NCBI GenBank assembly: GCA_002395525.1 | Contig: DGXE01000027.1 | Location: forward strand, 417-29,491 | Direction of reading: 5' to 3' | Source: Ruminococcus sp. UBA4240 | GTDB taxonomy: Bacteria > Bacillota > Clostridia > Oscillospirales > Ruminococcaceae | Length of the DNA stretch: 29,075 bases | Shown: positions 1 to 7,594 of the stretch, one piece after another | How the letters are laid out: every line of letters starts with the position of its first letter | How positions within the stretch are numbered: the first letter of the stretch is position 1 | The notes under the pieces: generated by a model | The model's database searches: none | What the model saw: only the letters and a program-made list of their open reading frames with translations | What the model was told of the DNA's origin: nothing | Position numbers and translations under genes: made by a program

Positions 1-675
1 GCAGTGATCGGACCAGTAGGTGTCTATCATGCGCACCTCTGTAATGGTGGGATCACGCTTTTCCGTATCTCTGAAATAGTCACGGCAGAACCGCAGATCG
101 TCAAGATCCATTGCAAGGCCGTACTTTTTGAGGAAGTCCGCAAGCTTTGCATCATCCATGGAGGTAAATCCCAGCAGTGTCTCAACGGAGGTGGGTATAT
201 CGTACTGCACCGCCAGTGTATCCACAGCTTCAAGGGATGCTTCCCTTGATTCCACAGGGTTTATGATGTACTTCTTCAGCTGCTCCAGATCACCGGGGGT
301 AACGCCCTTTGCGATGTATACCCTTGCATTGCGGACATGACAGCGCTTTCCGCCTGTGAGTATCTGTATGCACTGTTCGCAGGAATCAGCCCTCTGGTCA
401 AACTGACCGGGAAGATACTCTACCGCAAATACCTTTTCATCAGCGGCGATGACGGGCATAGTCCGTGTGGCGATATCCACCGCCGGCTCTGAGAATACGT
501 TGTTTACAGCGTATTCAAAGCTTTCGGGTGAGATGTCCTCAACATCGTAGCGGTTGAGTACCCTGAGCTCCCGCAGGCTGTCCATTTTCAGCGAGGAACG
601 TATATCCTCACAGAGAGTGCGTGCCTGTGTTGCGAACTCGGGCTTTTTTTCTACATAGATGCGGAAAACTGACAT
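1..675 (-). CDS. purL: Phosphoribosylformylglycinamidine synthase PurL, N-terminal part (cut by window edge)
   Basis: This is the first 225 codons of a minus-strand gene that runs off the left edge. It begins MSVFRIYVEKK and ends, at the window edge, in the residues TEVRMIDTYWSDHC. That TYWSDHC stretch is the start of the substrate-binding core of large single-chain FGAM synthases. The preceding ~200 residues match the N-terminal PurS-like and linker regions of the clostridial long form. The enzyme makes formylglycinamidine ribonucleotide from FGAR, glutamine and ATP, in cytosolic purine synthesis. The ATG at 675-673 follows a GAGGATGG ribosome binding site. The gene starts 14 bases after the mtaB stop, so the two are very probably co-transcribed from the mtaB promoter. 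The catalytic and glutaminase domains lie outside the window, so whether the gene is intact cannot be judged. Confidence 0.9.
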   Translation of the reverse strand, partial: MSVFRIYVEKKPEFATQARTLCEDIRSSLKMDSLRELRVLNRYDVEDISPESFEYAVNNVFSEPAVDIATRTMPVIAADEKVFAVEYLPGQFDQRADSCEQCIQILTGGKRCHVRNARVYIAKGVTPGDLEQLKKYIINPVESREASLEAVDTLAVQYDIPTSVETLLGFTSMDDAKLADFLKKYGLAMDLDDLRFCRDYFRDTEKRDPTITEVRMIDTYWSDHC

Positions 676-689
676 AAAAAACACCATCC

Positions 690-2033
690 TCATAGAAGTG
701 AGCAGGGATCATTCTCCGGATACCCATCTTCAGCGCTCCCCAGAAGGGAATTTTTTTCCACTCCCTCTATTCTAACATAAAATATCTGGTTACGCAAACT
801 TTTTTGTGCATTATCTGTTGAATATTTTGTTAATAATTTTACGTGGGCGTAGGTCGGGGTGTAGCCGTGGTGTATGCCGTCCTCATGCTCACGCTCAAAA
901 AGCACCGGCATGACCTTCCCCACATGGCTTTCAAGGAAGTGCCTCTCAAGCCTGTCCGACAGGCTTTGCAGCTCTGCCGCCCGACTTTGCCTTAATTCCG
1001 GCGGCAGCTGGGGCATGGCTGCAGCAGGTGTACCGGGCCGCTCGGAGTAGGGGAACACATGGATATGGGAAAAGCCAATCTTTTCGGCAAACCGAAGGCT
1101 TGTGCGGTGATCTTCTTCGCTCTCTCCGGGAAAGCCTGCCATCATATCCGCTGTTATGCCGCAGTCCGGGAAGCGTGCCCGCAGTTCCTCCGTGAGCCTT
1201 GCAAACAGTGCAGTATCGTATCTTCTCCCCATTGCCTTCAACACCTTGTCACTGCCGCTCTGCAGGGAAAGGTGGAATGAGGGGCACAGCTTTTGCTCCA
1301 TAGCAAGGGCATCAAGGTCGGAGGACTTTAACATCTCAGGCTCCAGAGAGCCCAGCCTTACCCGCTCTATACCCTCTGTTCCGCACACGGCGTGTACCGC
1401 ATCACAAAGCCGCAGCCCCTCCTTCAGACCGTAAAAGGCAAGGTCGATGCCCACAAGCACTATTTCCTTGCAGCCGTTTGCCGCAAATAGCTTCGCCTGT
1501 GCCCGTATATCCTCTATGGAGCTTGAACGGACATGACCCCTTGCGGCAGGGATGATACAGTAGGTGCAGTGCATATCACAGCCGTCCTGTATCTTCATGA
1601 ATGCCCTTGTGTGGCCTCTTTCACCGTTTATAAGGGTGCCTTCAAAGCTGTCCCCCCGACAGTGGGGAGAGACATCGGAAACACGCTCCCTGTTCTGCAT
1701 ATATGCATTTACCGCTGAGATGAGCCTTCCCCTGTCCTTGTTCCCTGTGACCACATCAGCGGGGAAGGGTATCTCCTCATGTGCCTGGGGATAGCATCCG
1801 GTGATGCACAGCACCTTGTCCGGAAAGCGGTTTTTCAGGGAAACGGCAGTGCGGCGCAGCTTTCTGTCTGCGGTCTGTGTCACGGTACAGGAGTTGATGA
1901 CAATGACGTGGGCATCATCGGGGGAGTCAACAGCGGTGTAGCCGTTTTCCTCAAACAGCGAGCGCAGGACTCCTGTTTCATATATATTGACCTTGCATCC
2001 GAAGGTCACAAAATGCACTTTTAATGTCTCCAT
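690..2033 (-). CDS. mtaB: tRNA (N6-L-threonylcarbamoyladenosine(37)-C2)-methylthiotransferase MtaB
   Basis: A radical-SAM methylthiotransferase of 447 residues, a normal length for the family. It adds a methylthio group to t6A at position 37 of ANN-decoding tRNAs. The N-terminal UPF0004 domain shows FGCKVN (Cys near residue 13), NSCTVT and ITGCYPQ, whose three cysteines would bind the auxiliary [4Fe-4S] cluster. The radical-SAM motif CDMHCTYCIIP supplies CxxxCxxC. The C-terminal ~70 residues form the TRAM-like RNA-binding part (GYTPTYAHVKL). The DNA for this tail, about 760-850, is visibly more AT-rich than the rest of the gene, but the reading frame is intact. CKVN followed by YET-like residues favours MtaB over MiaB or RimO. 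AAGG lies 7 bases before the ATG, and purL follows after 14 bases. Confidence 0.93.
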   Translation of the reverse strand: METLKVHFVTFGCKVNIYETGVLRSLFEENGYTAVDSPDDAHVIVINSCTVTQTADRKLRRTAVSLKNRFPDKVLCITGCYPQAHEEIPFPADVVTGNKDRGRLISAVNAYMQNRERVSDVSPHCRGDSFEGTLINGERGHTRAFMKIQDGCDMHCTYCIIPAARGHVRSSSIEDIRAQAKLFAANGCKEIVLVGIDLAFYGLKEGLRLCDAVHAVCGTEGIERVRLGSLEPEMLKSSDLDALAMEQKLCPSFHLSLQSGSDKVLKAMGRRYDTALFARLTEELRARFPDCGITADMMAGFPGESEEDHRTSLRFAEKIGFSHIHVFPYSERPGTPAAAMPQLPPELRQSRAAELQSLSDRLERHFLESHVGKVMPVLFEREHEDGIHHGYTPTYAHVKLLTKYSTDNAQKSLRNQIFYVRIEGVEKNSLLGSAEDGYPENDPCSLL

Positions 2034-2140
2034 ATTCTTACCTTAGGGAACAATAGCAGTTGGTAAATGTTCATAAAATGTACCATAAAATTTGTAATAA
2101 TTGCACAATCCTTGGGAATTCACTATCAATTCGCGGTAAC

Positions 2141-2169
2141 ATTATACAATAATTTTTTAAAAATTGCAA
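2141..2169 (-). promoter_or_regulatory. Predicted sigma-A promoter for mtaB-purL
   Basis: On the minus strand a TTGCAA -35 (2169-2164) and a perfect TATAAT -10 (2146-2141) are separated by 17 bases. Transcription would start near 2134, giving a leader of about 100 bases before mtaB. I saw no riboswitch or attenuator in this AT-rich leader, although the downstream gene is purL. Confidence 0.65.
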
Positions 2170-2176
2170 ATCCCTC

Positions 2177-2205
2177 TTGACTTAAAAGTTCAAATCTGAT
2201 AATAT
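2177..2205 (+). promoter_or_regulatory. Predicted sigma-A promoter for the HPr-like gene
   Basis: TTGACT (2177-2182), a 17-base spacer and TAATAT (2200-2205). The gene's ATG is about 57 bases past the expected start point. The -35 boxes of this promoter and of the divergent mtaB promoter are only 7 bases apart, so one bound factor could affect both. Confidence 0.65.
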
Positions 2206-2268
2206 TAGGTCATACAGAAGGGAAGCCTCCTGTAACATAACATCTCCCACAGAAAGAAGGAATAAACT

Positions 2269-2499
2269 ATGAAGAAGGCAACCATCGTACTTTCTACTAT
2301 CAACGACGTTAAAGATTTTGTATCAAAGGTCTCCATGTGTGACTATGATGTAGATTTGCTTTCAGGCAGATATGCAGTTGATGCAAAGTCCATCATGGGC
2401 ATTTTCAGCCTTGACCTTTCAAAGCCTATCGAGCTTGAGGCTCACACTGACGATGCTGCTGAGTTCTTCGCTGATATAAAGCAGTACATAAAGGACTAA
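2269..2499 (+). CDS. HPr-family regulatory protein lacking the PTS active-site histidine
   Basis: A 76-residue protein with the HPr fold signature AKSIMGIFSLDL. Its Ser41 corresponds to Ser46 of HPr, the residue phosphorylated by HPr kinase, in the usual KSIMG context. Ungapped alignment back from that serine puts Thr10 where HPr has the phosphocarrier His15, and Asn12 where it has Arg17. The HARPA motif is absent, so the protein cannot carry phosphate from Enzyme I. In this respect it resembles Bacillus Crh, which keeps only the serine and acts with CcpA. The start follows AGAAGGAA with good spacing. The gene is monocistronic, with its own promoter and terminator, and its codon use looks like that of a highly expressed gene. 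A role in catabolite regulation is inferred; HPr kinase and CcpA are not in the window. Confidence 0.8.
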   Translation: MKKATIVLSTINDVKDFVSKVSMCDYDVDLLSGRYAVDAKSIMGIFSLDLSKPIELEAHTDDAAEFFADIKQYIKD

Positions 2500-2523
2500 G
2501 CATCCTTAGAAGCTGCACCCCGC

Positions 2524-2560
2524 AAACAGCCGCCCCCTCCTTTGAGGACGGCTGTTTTGA
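2524..2560 (+). terminator. Rho-independent terminator after the HPr-like gene
   Basis: A perfect 9-bp stem (2524-2532 with 2549-2557, AAACAGCCG/CGGCTGTTT). The 16-base loop can pair further, and a T-rich tail overlaps the right arm. It separates the HPr-like gene from the pgi promoter. Confidence 0.8.
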
Positions 2561-2598
2561 TTTGTCTGTACATAAAATCTGCTATTTGCACAAAGATA

Positions 2599-2626
2599 TT
2601 AGTGAAACATTGTCACATATCACTAA
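2599..2626 (+). repeat. Inverted repeat upstream of the pgi promoter
   Basis: The arms TTAGTGA (2599-2605) and TCACTAA (2620-2626) are perfect complements 14 bases apart, and GTGA/TCAC inside them also pair. The repeat lies about 36 bases upstream of the pgi -35 and is followed by a T-rich run. It could be an operator or a weak second terminator; the sequence alone does not decide. Confidence 0.35.
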
Positions 2627-2661
2627 AATTTTTGTTTTTGTTTTAACGTTTTCAAAAGTAC

Positions 2662-2690
2662 TTGCAAAAAAACTGCAGATATAGTAAAAT
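2662..2690 (+). promoter_or_regulatory. Predicted sigma-A promoter for pgi
   Basis: TTGCAA (2662-2667), a 17-base spacer and TAAAAT (2685-2690). The start point is expected near 2697, about 60 bases before the pgi start codon. The upstream A/T tracts at 2628-2645 could act as an UP element. Confidence 0.6.
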
Positions 2691-2758
2691 ATATGTGTGT
2701 GCAAACACAAAAAGGTCAAGGGGGACAGTCGCCCCTTAAATCGGAGGAATGGTTTTTA

Positions 2759-4099
2759 ATGTCAAATATCTGCCTGAATACAAAGCACCTTGAGAGCTTT
2801 GTCAGCAAATCTGAACTTGAATATGTAAAGCCCCAGACGGAGCTTGCGGCAAAGATCCTGTCTGAGCGCACAGGTGCTGGGAACAGCTTTTTAGGCTGGC
2901 TCGACCTCCCTGTGGACTACGACAAGGAGGAGTTTGCCCGCATAAAGGCTGCGGCACAGAAGATAAAGAGTGATTCACAGGTCTTTATAGTTATAGGTAT
3001 AGGCGGTTCTTACCTTGGTGCAAGGGCTGCTATCGAGCTTATAAAGTCTCCTCTTTACAACTCCCTCAAAAAGGATACTCCCGAGGTTTATTTCGTAGGC
3101 AACAGCATATCTCCCACATATCTCAACGAGGTCATCTCCCTTGTTGAGGGCAGGGATTTTTCCGTAAATATCATTTCAAAGTCCGGCACGACTACCGAGC
3201 CTGCCCTTGCATTCCGCATTTTCAGGGATCTTCTTGAAAAGCGCTATGGCAAGGAGGGGGCAAAGGGACGCATCTATGCCACTACCGACAAGGCAAAGGG
3301 CACTCTCAAGGAGCTGTCCGACAAGGAGGGGTATGAGACCTTCGTTGTTCCTGATGATGTGGGCGGCAGATATTCCGTCCTCACTGCCGTAGGTCTTCTG
3401 CCCATGGCTGTTGCAGGGTGTGACCTTGATGCTGTTATGGCAGGTGCTGCAAAGGCAAGGGAAGAGCTTTCCAAGCCCTTTGACGAGAATGATTGCTACA
3501 AGTATGCAGCTATACGCAATATCCTGTACAGACGGGGCAAGTCCACCGAGATACTCGTGGCATACGACCCTGCATTCACTATGATGGCTGAATGGTTCAA
3601 GCAGCTTTTCGGCGAGAGCGAGGGCAAGGACAACAAGGGCATATTCCCCGCATCCTGCATCTTCTCCACAGATCTCCACTCTATGGGACAGTTCATACAG
3701 GACGGCTCCCGCATCATGTTTGAGACTGTTGTTGACATCAAGAAGCCTGCAAAGGATCTCTACCTGGAGCCTGATGAGTCAAACCTTGACGGCCTTAACT
3801 TCCTCACAGGGCAGAATATGTCCGTGGTGAACAGACGTGCCATGGAGGGCACCATACTTGCCCACACCGAAGGCGGCGTGCCCAACATCGTGCTTGAGCT
3901 GGAGGACACCGCAGAGGAAAGCTTCGGCTATATGGTATACTTCTTTGAGAAGGCCTGTGCCATAAGCGGCTATATGCTGGGGGTAAATCCCTTTGATCAG
4001 CCCGGCGTTGAGAGCTACAAGAAGAATATGTTCGCTCTTCTTGGCAAGCCCGGCTACGAGGACAGGAAGGCAGAGCTTGAAAGCAAGCTCGGAAGATGA
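2759..4099 (+). CDS. pgi: Glucose-6-phosphate isomerase
   Basis: A cytosolic glycolytic enzyme that interconverts glucose-6-phosphate and fructose-6-phosphate. The chosen ATG at 2759 gives 446 residues, normal for the short Gram-positive form. It has GGAGGA 10 bases upstream. The frame is open back to 2693, but those extra residues lie over the predicted transcription start and have no ribosome binding site. SIS-domain signatures are clear: VIGIGGSYLGARAA, ISKSGTTTEPALAFR (the sugar-phosphate-binding SKSGTTxE), GGRYSVLTAVGLLP, GQFIQDG, and the C-terminal NPFDQPGVExYK, which carries a catalytic lysine. Codon use is biased to a few preferred codons, consistent with high expression. The P-loop gene follows after 84 bases with no convincing terminator between. 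Confidence 0.97.
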   Translation: MSNICLNTKHLESFVSKSELEYVKPQTELAAKILSERTGAGNSFLGWLDLPVDYDKEEFARIKAAAQKIKSDSQVFIVIGIGGSYLGARAAIELIKSPLYNSLKKDTPEVYFVGNSISPTYLNEVISLVEGRDFSVNIISKSGTTTEPALAFRIFRDLLEKRYGKEGAKGRIYATTDKAKGTLKELSDKEGYETFVVPDDVGGRYSVLTAVGLLPMAVAGCDLDAVMAGAAKAREELSKPFDENDCYKYAAIRNILYRRGKSTEILVAYDPAFTMMAEWFKQLFGESEGKDNKGIFPASCIFSTDLHSMGQFIQDGSRIMFETVVDIKKPAKDLYLEPDESNLDGLNFLTGQNMSVVNRRAMEGTILAHTEGGVPNIVLELEDTAEESFGYMVYFFEKACAISGYMLGVNPFDQPGVESYKKNMFALLGKPGYEDRKAELESKLGR

Positions 4100-4183
4100 T
4101 TTTCACGGCTTTGCGGGGGAAGACGGCGGCTCTCCCGTGTGTATGCCGTTGAAAACTACATGACCGCCGGGAACGGAGTTATT

Positions 4184-4594
4184 ATGGTTAAGATCATTAC
4201 AGGCAACAAGGGTTCCGGAAAGACAAAGATCCTCATTGAAATGATAAACAAGGCTGAGAAGGCTACTGACGGCTATGTTGTTTGCATCGACAAGAATGAC
4301 AAGCTCAGATATGACATTGGCCACAGTGTCAGGATAGTTGAGACAGATGCCAACGCCATCTTCTCCTTTGAGGCATTCTATGGTCTGGTAGCTGGCCTTA
4401 TTGCCGGCAACTATGATATAAAGGACATATTTGTGGATTCTATCCTCAAGGTGGGCGGCGCTGATTTTGACGGTCTGGGCGCTCTCCTTGCAAAGATAGA
4501 CAAGCTGACAGGCTCTGACGTAAACGTTGTATTCACCGTTTCCGCAGACAAGTCTGCTCTGCCTGACACTGTAAGCAAGTATGCCATCAACTGA
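4184..4594 (+). CDS. Small P-loop ATP-binding protein of unknown function
   Basis: The ATG at 4184 (CGGAG 6-10 bases upstream) gives 136 residues. The protein opens with a Walker A motif, GNKGSGKT, at about residues 7-14. A hydrophobic strand ending in Asp (IKDIFVDSIL, near residue 88) is a likely Walker B. There is no transmembrane segment or second domain. Half-length P-loop proteins like this occur in Clostridia and are sometimes labelled PilT-like, but I see no pilus or secretion context and no basis for a function. An upstream in-frame ATG at 4139 would add 15 residues but has a poorer ribosome binding site. It probably shares the pgi transcript. I do not recognise its substrate or partners. 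Confidence 0.75.
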   Translation: MVKIITGNKGSGKTKILIEMINKAEKATDGYVVCIDKNDKLRYDIGHSVRIVETDANAIFSFEAFYGLVAGLIAGNYDIKDIFVDSILKVGGADFDGLGALLAKIDKLTGSDVNVVFTVSADKSALPDTVSKYAIN

Positions 4595-4624
4595 CTGCAA
4601 AACTGATTTTTCCAATTTAAACGC

Positions 4625-4653
4625 TTGACATCTTGCGTTTGATGTGGTATAAT
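4625..4653 (+). promoter_or_regulatory. Consensus sigma-A promoter for the DUF177-rpmF operon
   Basis: TTGACA (4625-4630), a 17-base spacer and TATAAT (4648-4653): a perfect match to the housekeeping consensus. It fits a ribosomal-protein operon. The leader is about 53 bases. Confidence 0.85.
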
Positions 4654-4713
4654 CAATTGTCTGTGAAAAGCAGGAAGCACTAAGCACGGCTTTTAGGAAA
4701 GGCGGGGGACAGC

Positions 4714-5127
4714 ATGACACTTGATATACGTTCTGTTGCCCAGACTCCCGGTGAACAGCAGCCTTTTGAGGGAACTGTTTCCCCAGAGGTCTTGGCCTCT
4801 GTGAAGGGGATAGAGTTTGCTACACCGGTCACCCTCAAAGGCCGCCTGAAAAACACTGCCGGAGTTGTCACGGTGGAATATGATGCCTCATTTTCGGTAA
4901 ACTTTGTATGTGATCGCTGTCTTGCTCCTTTGACACGCTCCTATGAGCTGTCCTTTGAACACGTAGTGGTGAGGGAGGATCCAAGTGAGCACGATGATTA
5001 CATAGTAGCCCATGGGGATCATATAGAGCTTGATGACACGGCTGTCAGCGATATCCTGCTTGAAATGCCGACAAAAGTGCTGTGTGATGAGAACTGCAAG
5101 GGATTGTGGGAATACATCCGCAGCTAA
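4714..5127 (+). CDS. DUF177/YceD family protein with shortened C-terminus
   Basis: A 137-residue member of the DUF177 (YceD) family, which usually sits immediately before rpmF, as here. The family is linked to rRNA/50S biogenesis, but its biochemistry is poorly defined. The first cysteine pair is present (VCDRCLAP, near residue 65), as is the start of the second motif (CDENCKGL, near residue 125). Family members normally continue with CPxCG and a 20-30 residue tail; here the chain reads WEYIRS and stops. An adjacent frame reads a cysteine and glycine (DCGN) just after the break. Either the gene has been frameshifted or partly deleted near 5105, or this lineage has lost the second zinc-binding half. 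The start has a purine-rich AGGCGGGGG upstream. Confidence 0.8.
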   Translation: MTLDIRSVAQTPGEQQPFEGTVSPEVLASVKGIEFATPVTLKGRLKNTAGVVTVEYDASFSVNFVCDRCLAPLTRSYELSFEHVVVREDPSEHDDYIVAHGDHIELDDTAVSDILLEMPTKVLCDENCKGLWEYIRS

Positions 5128-5180
5128 AATAAAGGCCGAATGATATCATGCGGCACATTAAGTAAGGAGGTGCCGGTAGG

Positions 5181-5363
5181 ATGGCAGTACCTAAGAGAAA
5201 GGTTTCCAAGGCAAGACGTGACAAGAGACGCAGTGCTGTTTGGAAGCTCGACGCTCCCACCTTTACAAGATGCCCTAACTGCGGTGAGCTCATCGTTCCC
5301 CACAGAGTCTGCAAGAATTGCGGATTTTACAAGGGTGTTCAGGTGATAGGCAAGGGCGAATGA
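5181..5363 (+). CDS. rpmF: 50S ribosomal protein L32, zinc-binding form
   Basis: A 60-residue L32. The N-terminus MAVPKRKVSKARRDKRR is the usual rRNA-binding basic stretch. CPNC and CKNC near residues 31-34 and 44-47 form the four-cysteine zinc ribbon, so this is the C+ paralogue type. A strong AAGGAGG lies 10 bases before the ATG. It follows the DUF177 gene by 53 bases and is closed by a perfect hairpin. Confidence 0.97.
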   Translation: MAVPKRKVSKARRDKRRSAVWKLDAPTFTRCPNCGELIVPHRVCKNCGFYKGVQVIGKGE

Positions 5364-5373
5364 TCATGGTTTA

Positions 5374-5404
5374 TTAAAGCAGAGTGGCTTCCACTCTGCT
5401 TTAA
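5374..5404 (+). terminator. Hairpin terminator after rpmF
   Basis: A perfect 14-bp stem (5374-5387 with 5391-5404) with a 3-base loop, CTT. The right arm ends CTTTAA, so the U-tract is short. The A/T base of the stem is nearly symmetrical, so it could also work from the other side, although no opposing gene exists here. Confidence 0.7.
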
Positions 5405-5493
5405 AACTATTAACAGGAGTTGATCGTCACAGGGTTTAAGCTCGCACAGGGCTTGATCCTCTGATGTGCTGATATAAGAAAGGTGGCGATGAT

Positions 5494-6825
5494 ATGTCAC
5501 TTCCCATAGTAGCGGTAGTGGGCCGCCCCAATGTGGGCAAATCCACGCTTTTCAACAAGCTGGTGGGCAAGCGCCTCTCCATAGTGGAGGATACCCCCGG
5601 TGTCACAAGAGACCGCATATACTCCGAATGTGAGTGGTGCGGCAGGGAATTCATGCTTGTTGACACAGGCGGTATAGAGCCCCGCTCCGATGATGTGATA
5701 CTGGCTCAGATGCGCCGTCAGGCACAGGTGGCAATAGACAGCGCCGATGTAATACTGTTCCTGACTGATATACGCACAGGTGTCACCGCAGATGACCATG
5801 AGGTGGCAACTATGCTTCAGAAGTGCGGCAAGCCCCTTATTCTTGTGGTGAACAAGTGCGACAGCGTGGGGGAGCCGCCTCCGGAATTCTATGAATTCTA
5901 CAATCTGGGTCTGGGGGATCCCTTTGCAGTGTCTGCCGAGCACGGCCACGGCACAGGGGATCTGCTGGATGAGGTGCTGAAATATCTGCCTGAGAACAAG
6001 GATGCCCAGTACGGTGAGGACTATATCAAGGTAGCCGTCATAGGAAAGCCGAATGCGGGCAAGTCATCTCTCATCAACTGCATAGCAGGGGAGGAGAGGG
6101 TCATAGTATCTGATATAGCGGGCACTACCCGTGATGCCATAGATACGGTCATAGAAAATGATCAGGGCAAATTTGTGTTCATAGATACCGCAGGCATCCG
6201 CCGCAAATCCAAGATAAACGAGAAGATAGAGCATTACAGTGTCCTTCGTGCCTATATGGCAGTTGACAGGGCTGATGTGTGCGTTATAATGATAGATGCT
6301 GTGGAGGGCTTTACGGAGCAGGATTCCCGTATTGCGGGCTATGCCCATGAAAAGGGTAAGGCATCAATCGTTGCTGTCAACAAGTGGGATCTGGTGGAGA
6401 AGGAAACAGGCACTATGGCTGAATATACCGAAAAGCTAAAGCAGGATTTCAGCTTTATGTCCTACGTGCCCTTCCTGTTCATATCCGCCAAGACGGGACA
6501 GCGCACGGACAAGCTCTTTCCCATGATAAAGCAGGTATACGAGCAGAACGGTCTGCGTGTCACCACAGGTATGCTCAATGATGTGCTCTCTTATGCGGTG
6601 GCAAGGGTTCAGCCCCCTTCGGACAAGGGGCGCCGCCTGAAGATATACTACATGACGCAGGCATCCACCCGCCCGCCTACGTTTGTGGTGTTCGTAAACC
6701 GTGCGGATCTGTTCCACTTCTCCTATCAGCGCTACATTGAGAATCAGATACGCACCACCTTCGGTCTGGAGGGGACACCTGTAAAAATGGTGGTCCGTGA
6801 GAGGAACAGGCAGGATACCAAGTAG
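5494..6825 (+). CDS. der: Ribosome-associated GTPase Der (EngA)
   Basis: A 443-residue double-GTPase needed for late 50S assembly. The first G domain shows GRPNVGKSTLFN (residues 8-19), DTPGVTRD, DTGG and NKCD. The second shows GKPNAGKSSLIN, DTAGIRRKSK, NKWD and SAKTG. A C-terminal KH-like domain ends in PVKMVVRERNR. Length and domain order are standard. The ATG follows AAAGGTGG. About 90 bases separate it from the rpmF hairpin. I found no promoter with both boxes at normal spacing there, so transcription may partly read through the hairpin. It opens a ten-gene same-strand run that continues to rsmG. Confidence 0.97.
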   Translation: MSLPIVAVVGRPNVGKSTLFNKLVGKRLSIVEDTPGVTRDRIYSECEWCGREFMLVDTGGIEPRSDDVILAQMRRQAQVAIDSADVILFLTDIRTGVTADDHEVATMLQKCGKPLILVVNKCDSVGEPPPEFYEFYNLGLGDPFAVSAEHGHGTGDLLDEVLKYLPENKDAQYGEDYIKVAVIGKPNAGKSSLINCIAGEERVIVSDIAGTTRDAIDTVIENDQGKFVFIDTAGIRRKSKINEKIEHYSVLRAYMAVDRADVCVIMIDAVEGFTEQDSRIAGYAHEKGKASIVAVNKWDLVEKETGTMAEYTEKLKQDFSFMSYVPFLFISAKTGQRTDKLFPMIKQVYEQNGLRVTTGMLNDVLSYAVARVQPPSDKGRRLKIYYMTQASTRPPTFVVFVNRADLFHFSYQRYIENQIRTTFGLEGTPVKMVVRERNRQDTK

Positions 6826-6886
6826 CACCAATTCTGTGCTGGTCTGTTCTGCTTCTTGCATCTATTTAAGGGAAGGAACGATACTC

Positions 6887-7594
6887 TTGATCGCACTTGC
6901 ATTGCTGGGAACAGCAATAATATCATATCTGCTGGGCTCCTGCAATTCATCAATCATACTTGTAAGGCTTCTGTACAAGGAAGACATACGTGAGCACGGC
7001 AGCAAAAATGCAGGGCTTACCAACACTCTGCGCTGCTACGGCAAGCTCCCGGCTCTGCTTACCCTTATAGGGGATCTGGCAAAGGGAATAGTGGCAGTGC
7101 TGCTCTCACAGCTCCTTGTGAGGCTTCTGTGTCCTGATGGTGCCGTTGACAGTCAGCTTGTGGGGTATATTGCAGGCTTCTTTGCCATACTCGGGCATAT
7201 CTTCCCCCTGTACTACGGCTTCAAGGGGGGCAAGGGCGTGCTTGTGGCAAGCTCTGTCCTTATCATCATAGACCCCCGTACATTCTGCATAATCATTCCC
7301 TTTTTCCTTGTGGTGACTCTTGCCACAAGGTATGTATCCGTAGGCTCCATCTCTGCGGCGGTATTCTATCCCATACTTACTTTCTGCGTGAATTACCTGT
7401 GGGATAAGAAACCCCTTGACCACTGCCTGTGGTATACCCTGATAACGGCTCTGTGCGGGGTGATACTCATATATATGCACCGTGCCAACATAGAGCGGCT
7501 TAAAAACGGCACGGAGAACAGGCTTTTTGCCAAGAAGAAAACTGATGTTATGAATGATTCTGACATCGTACCCGATAAAGGAGCGGAAGAATAA
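6887..7594 (+). CDS. plsY: Acyl-phosphate:glycerol-3-phosphate acyltransferase PlsY
   Basis: An integral membrane enzyme that transfers the acyl group of acyl phosphate to glycerol-3-phosphate, the first step of phospholipid synthesis. All three motifs are visible: GSCNSS after the first membrane helix, GSKNAGLTNTLR (family GSGNxGAxNxxR), and FPLYYGFKGGKGV. About five to six hydrophobic helices are present. The best start is TTG at 6887, with GGGAAGGA at 6870-6877. An open frame back to 6797 overlaps the end of der and has no ribosome binding site. This gives 235 residues, with a polar tail of about 30 residues beyond the usual PlsY end. The stop overlaps gpsA (TAATG), pairing the enzyme that makes glycerol-3-phosphate with the one that uses it. 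Confidence 0.93.
   Translation: MIALALLGTAIISYLLGSCNSSIILVRLLYKEDIREHGSKNAGLTNTLRCYGKLPALLTLIGDLAKGIVAVLLSQLLVRLLCPDGAVDSQLVGYIAGFFAILGHIFPLYYGFKGGKGVLVASSVLIIIDPRTFCIIIPFFLVVTLATRYVSVGSISAAVFYPILTFCVNYLWDKKPLDHCLWYTLITALCGVILIYMHRANIERLKNGTENRLFAKKKTDVMNDSDIVPDKGAEE

Noticed and set aside
2034..2134. Purine riboswitch in the leader of mtaB-purL
   Set aside because: The leader is AT-rich, with no purine-aptamer core or clear terminator/antiterminator pair.
4103..4720. 205-codon minus-strand open frame
   Set aside because: Antisense to the P-loop gene and its flanks, crossing the perfect promoter at 4625-4653. It has no ribosome binding site or motif.
5410..5493. Promoter for der
   Set aside because: TTGATC and TATAAG are present but only 14 bases apart, and the implied start would fall on the ribosome binding site.
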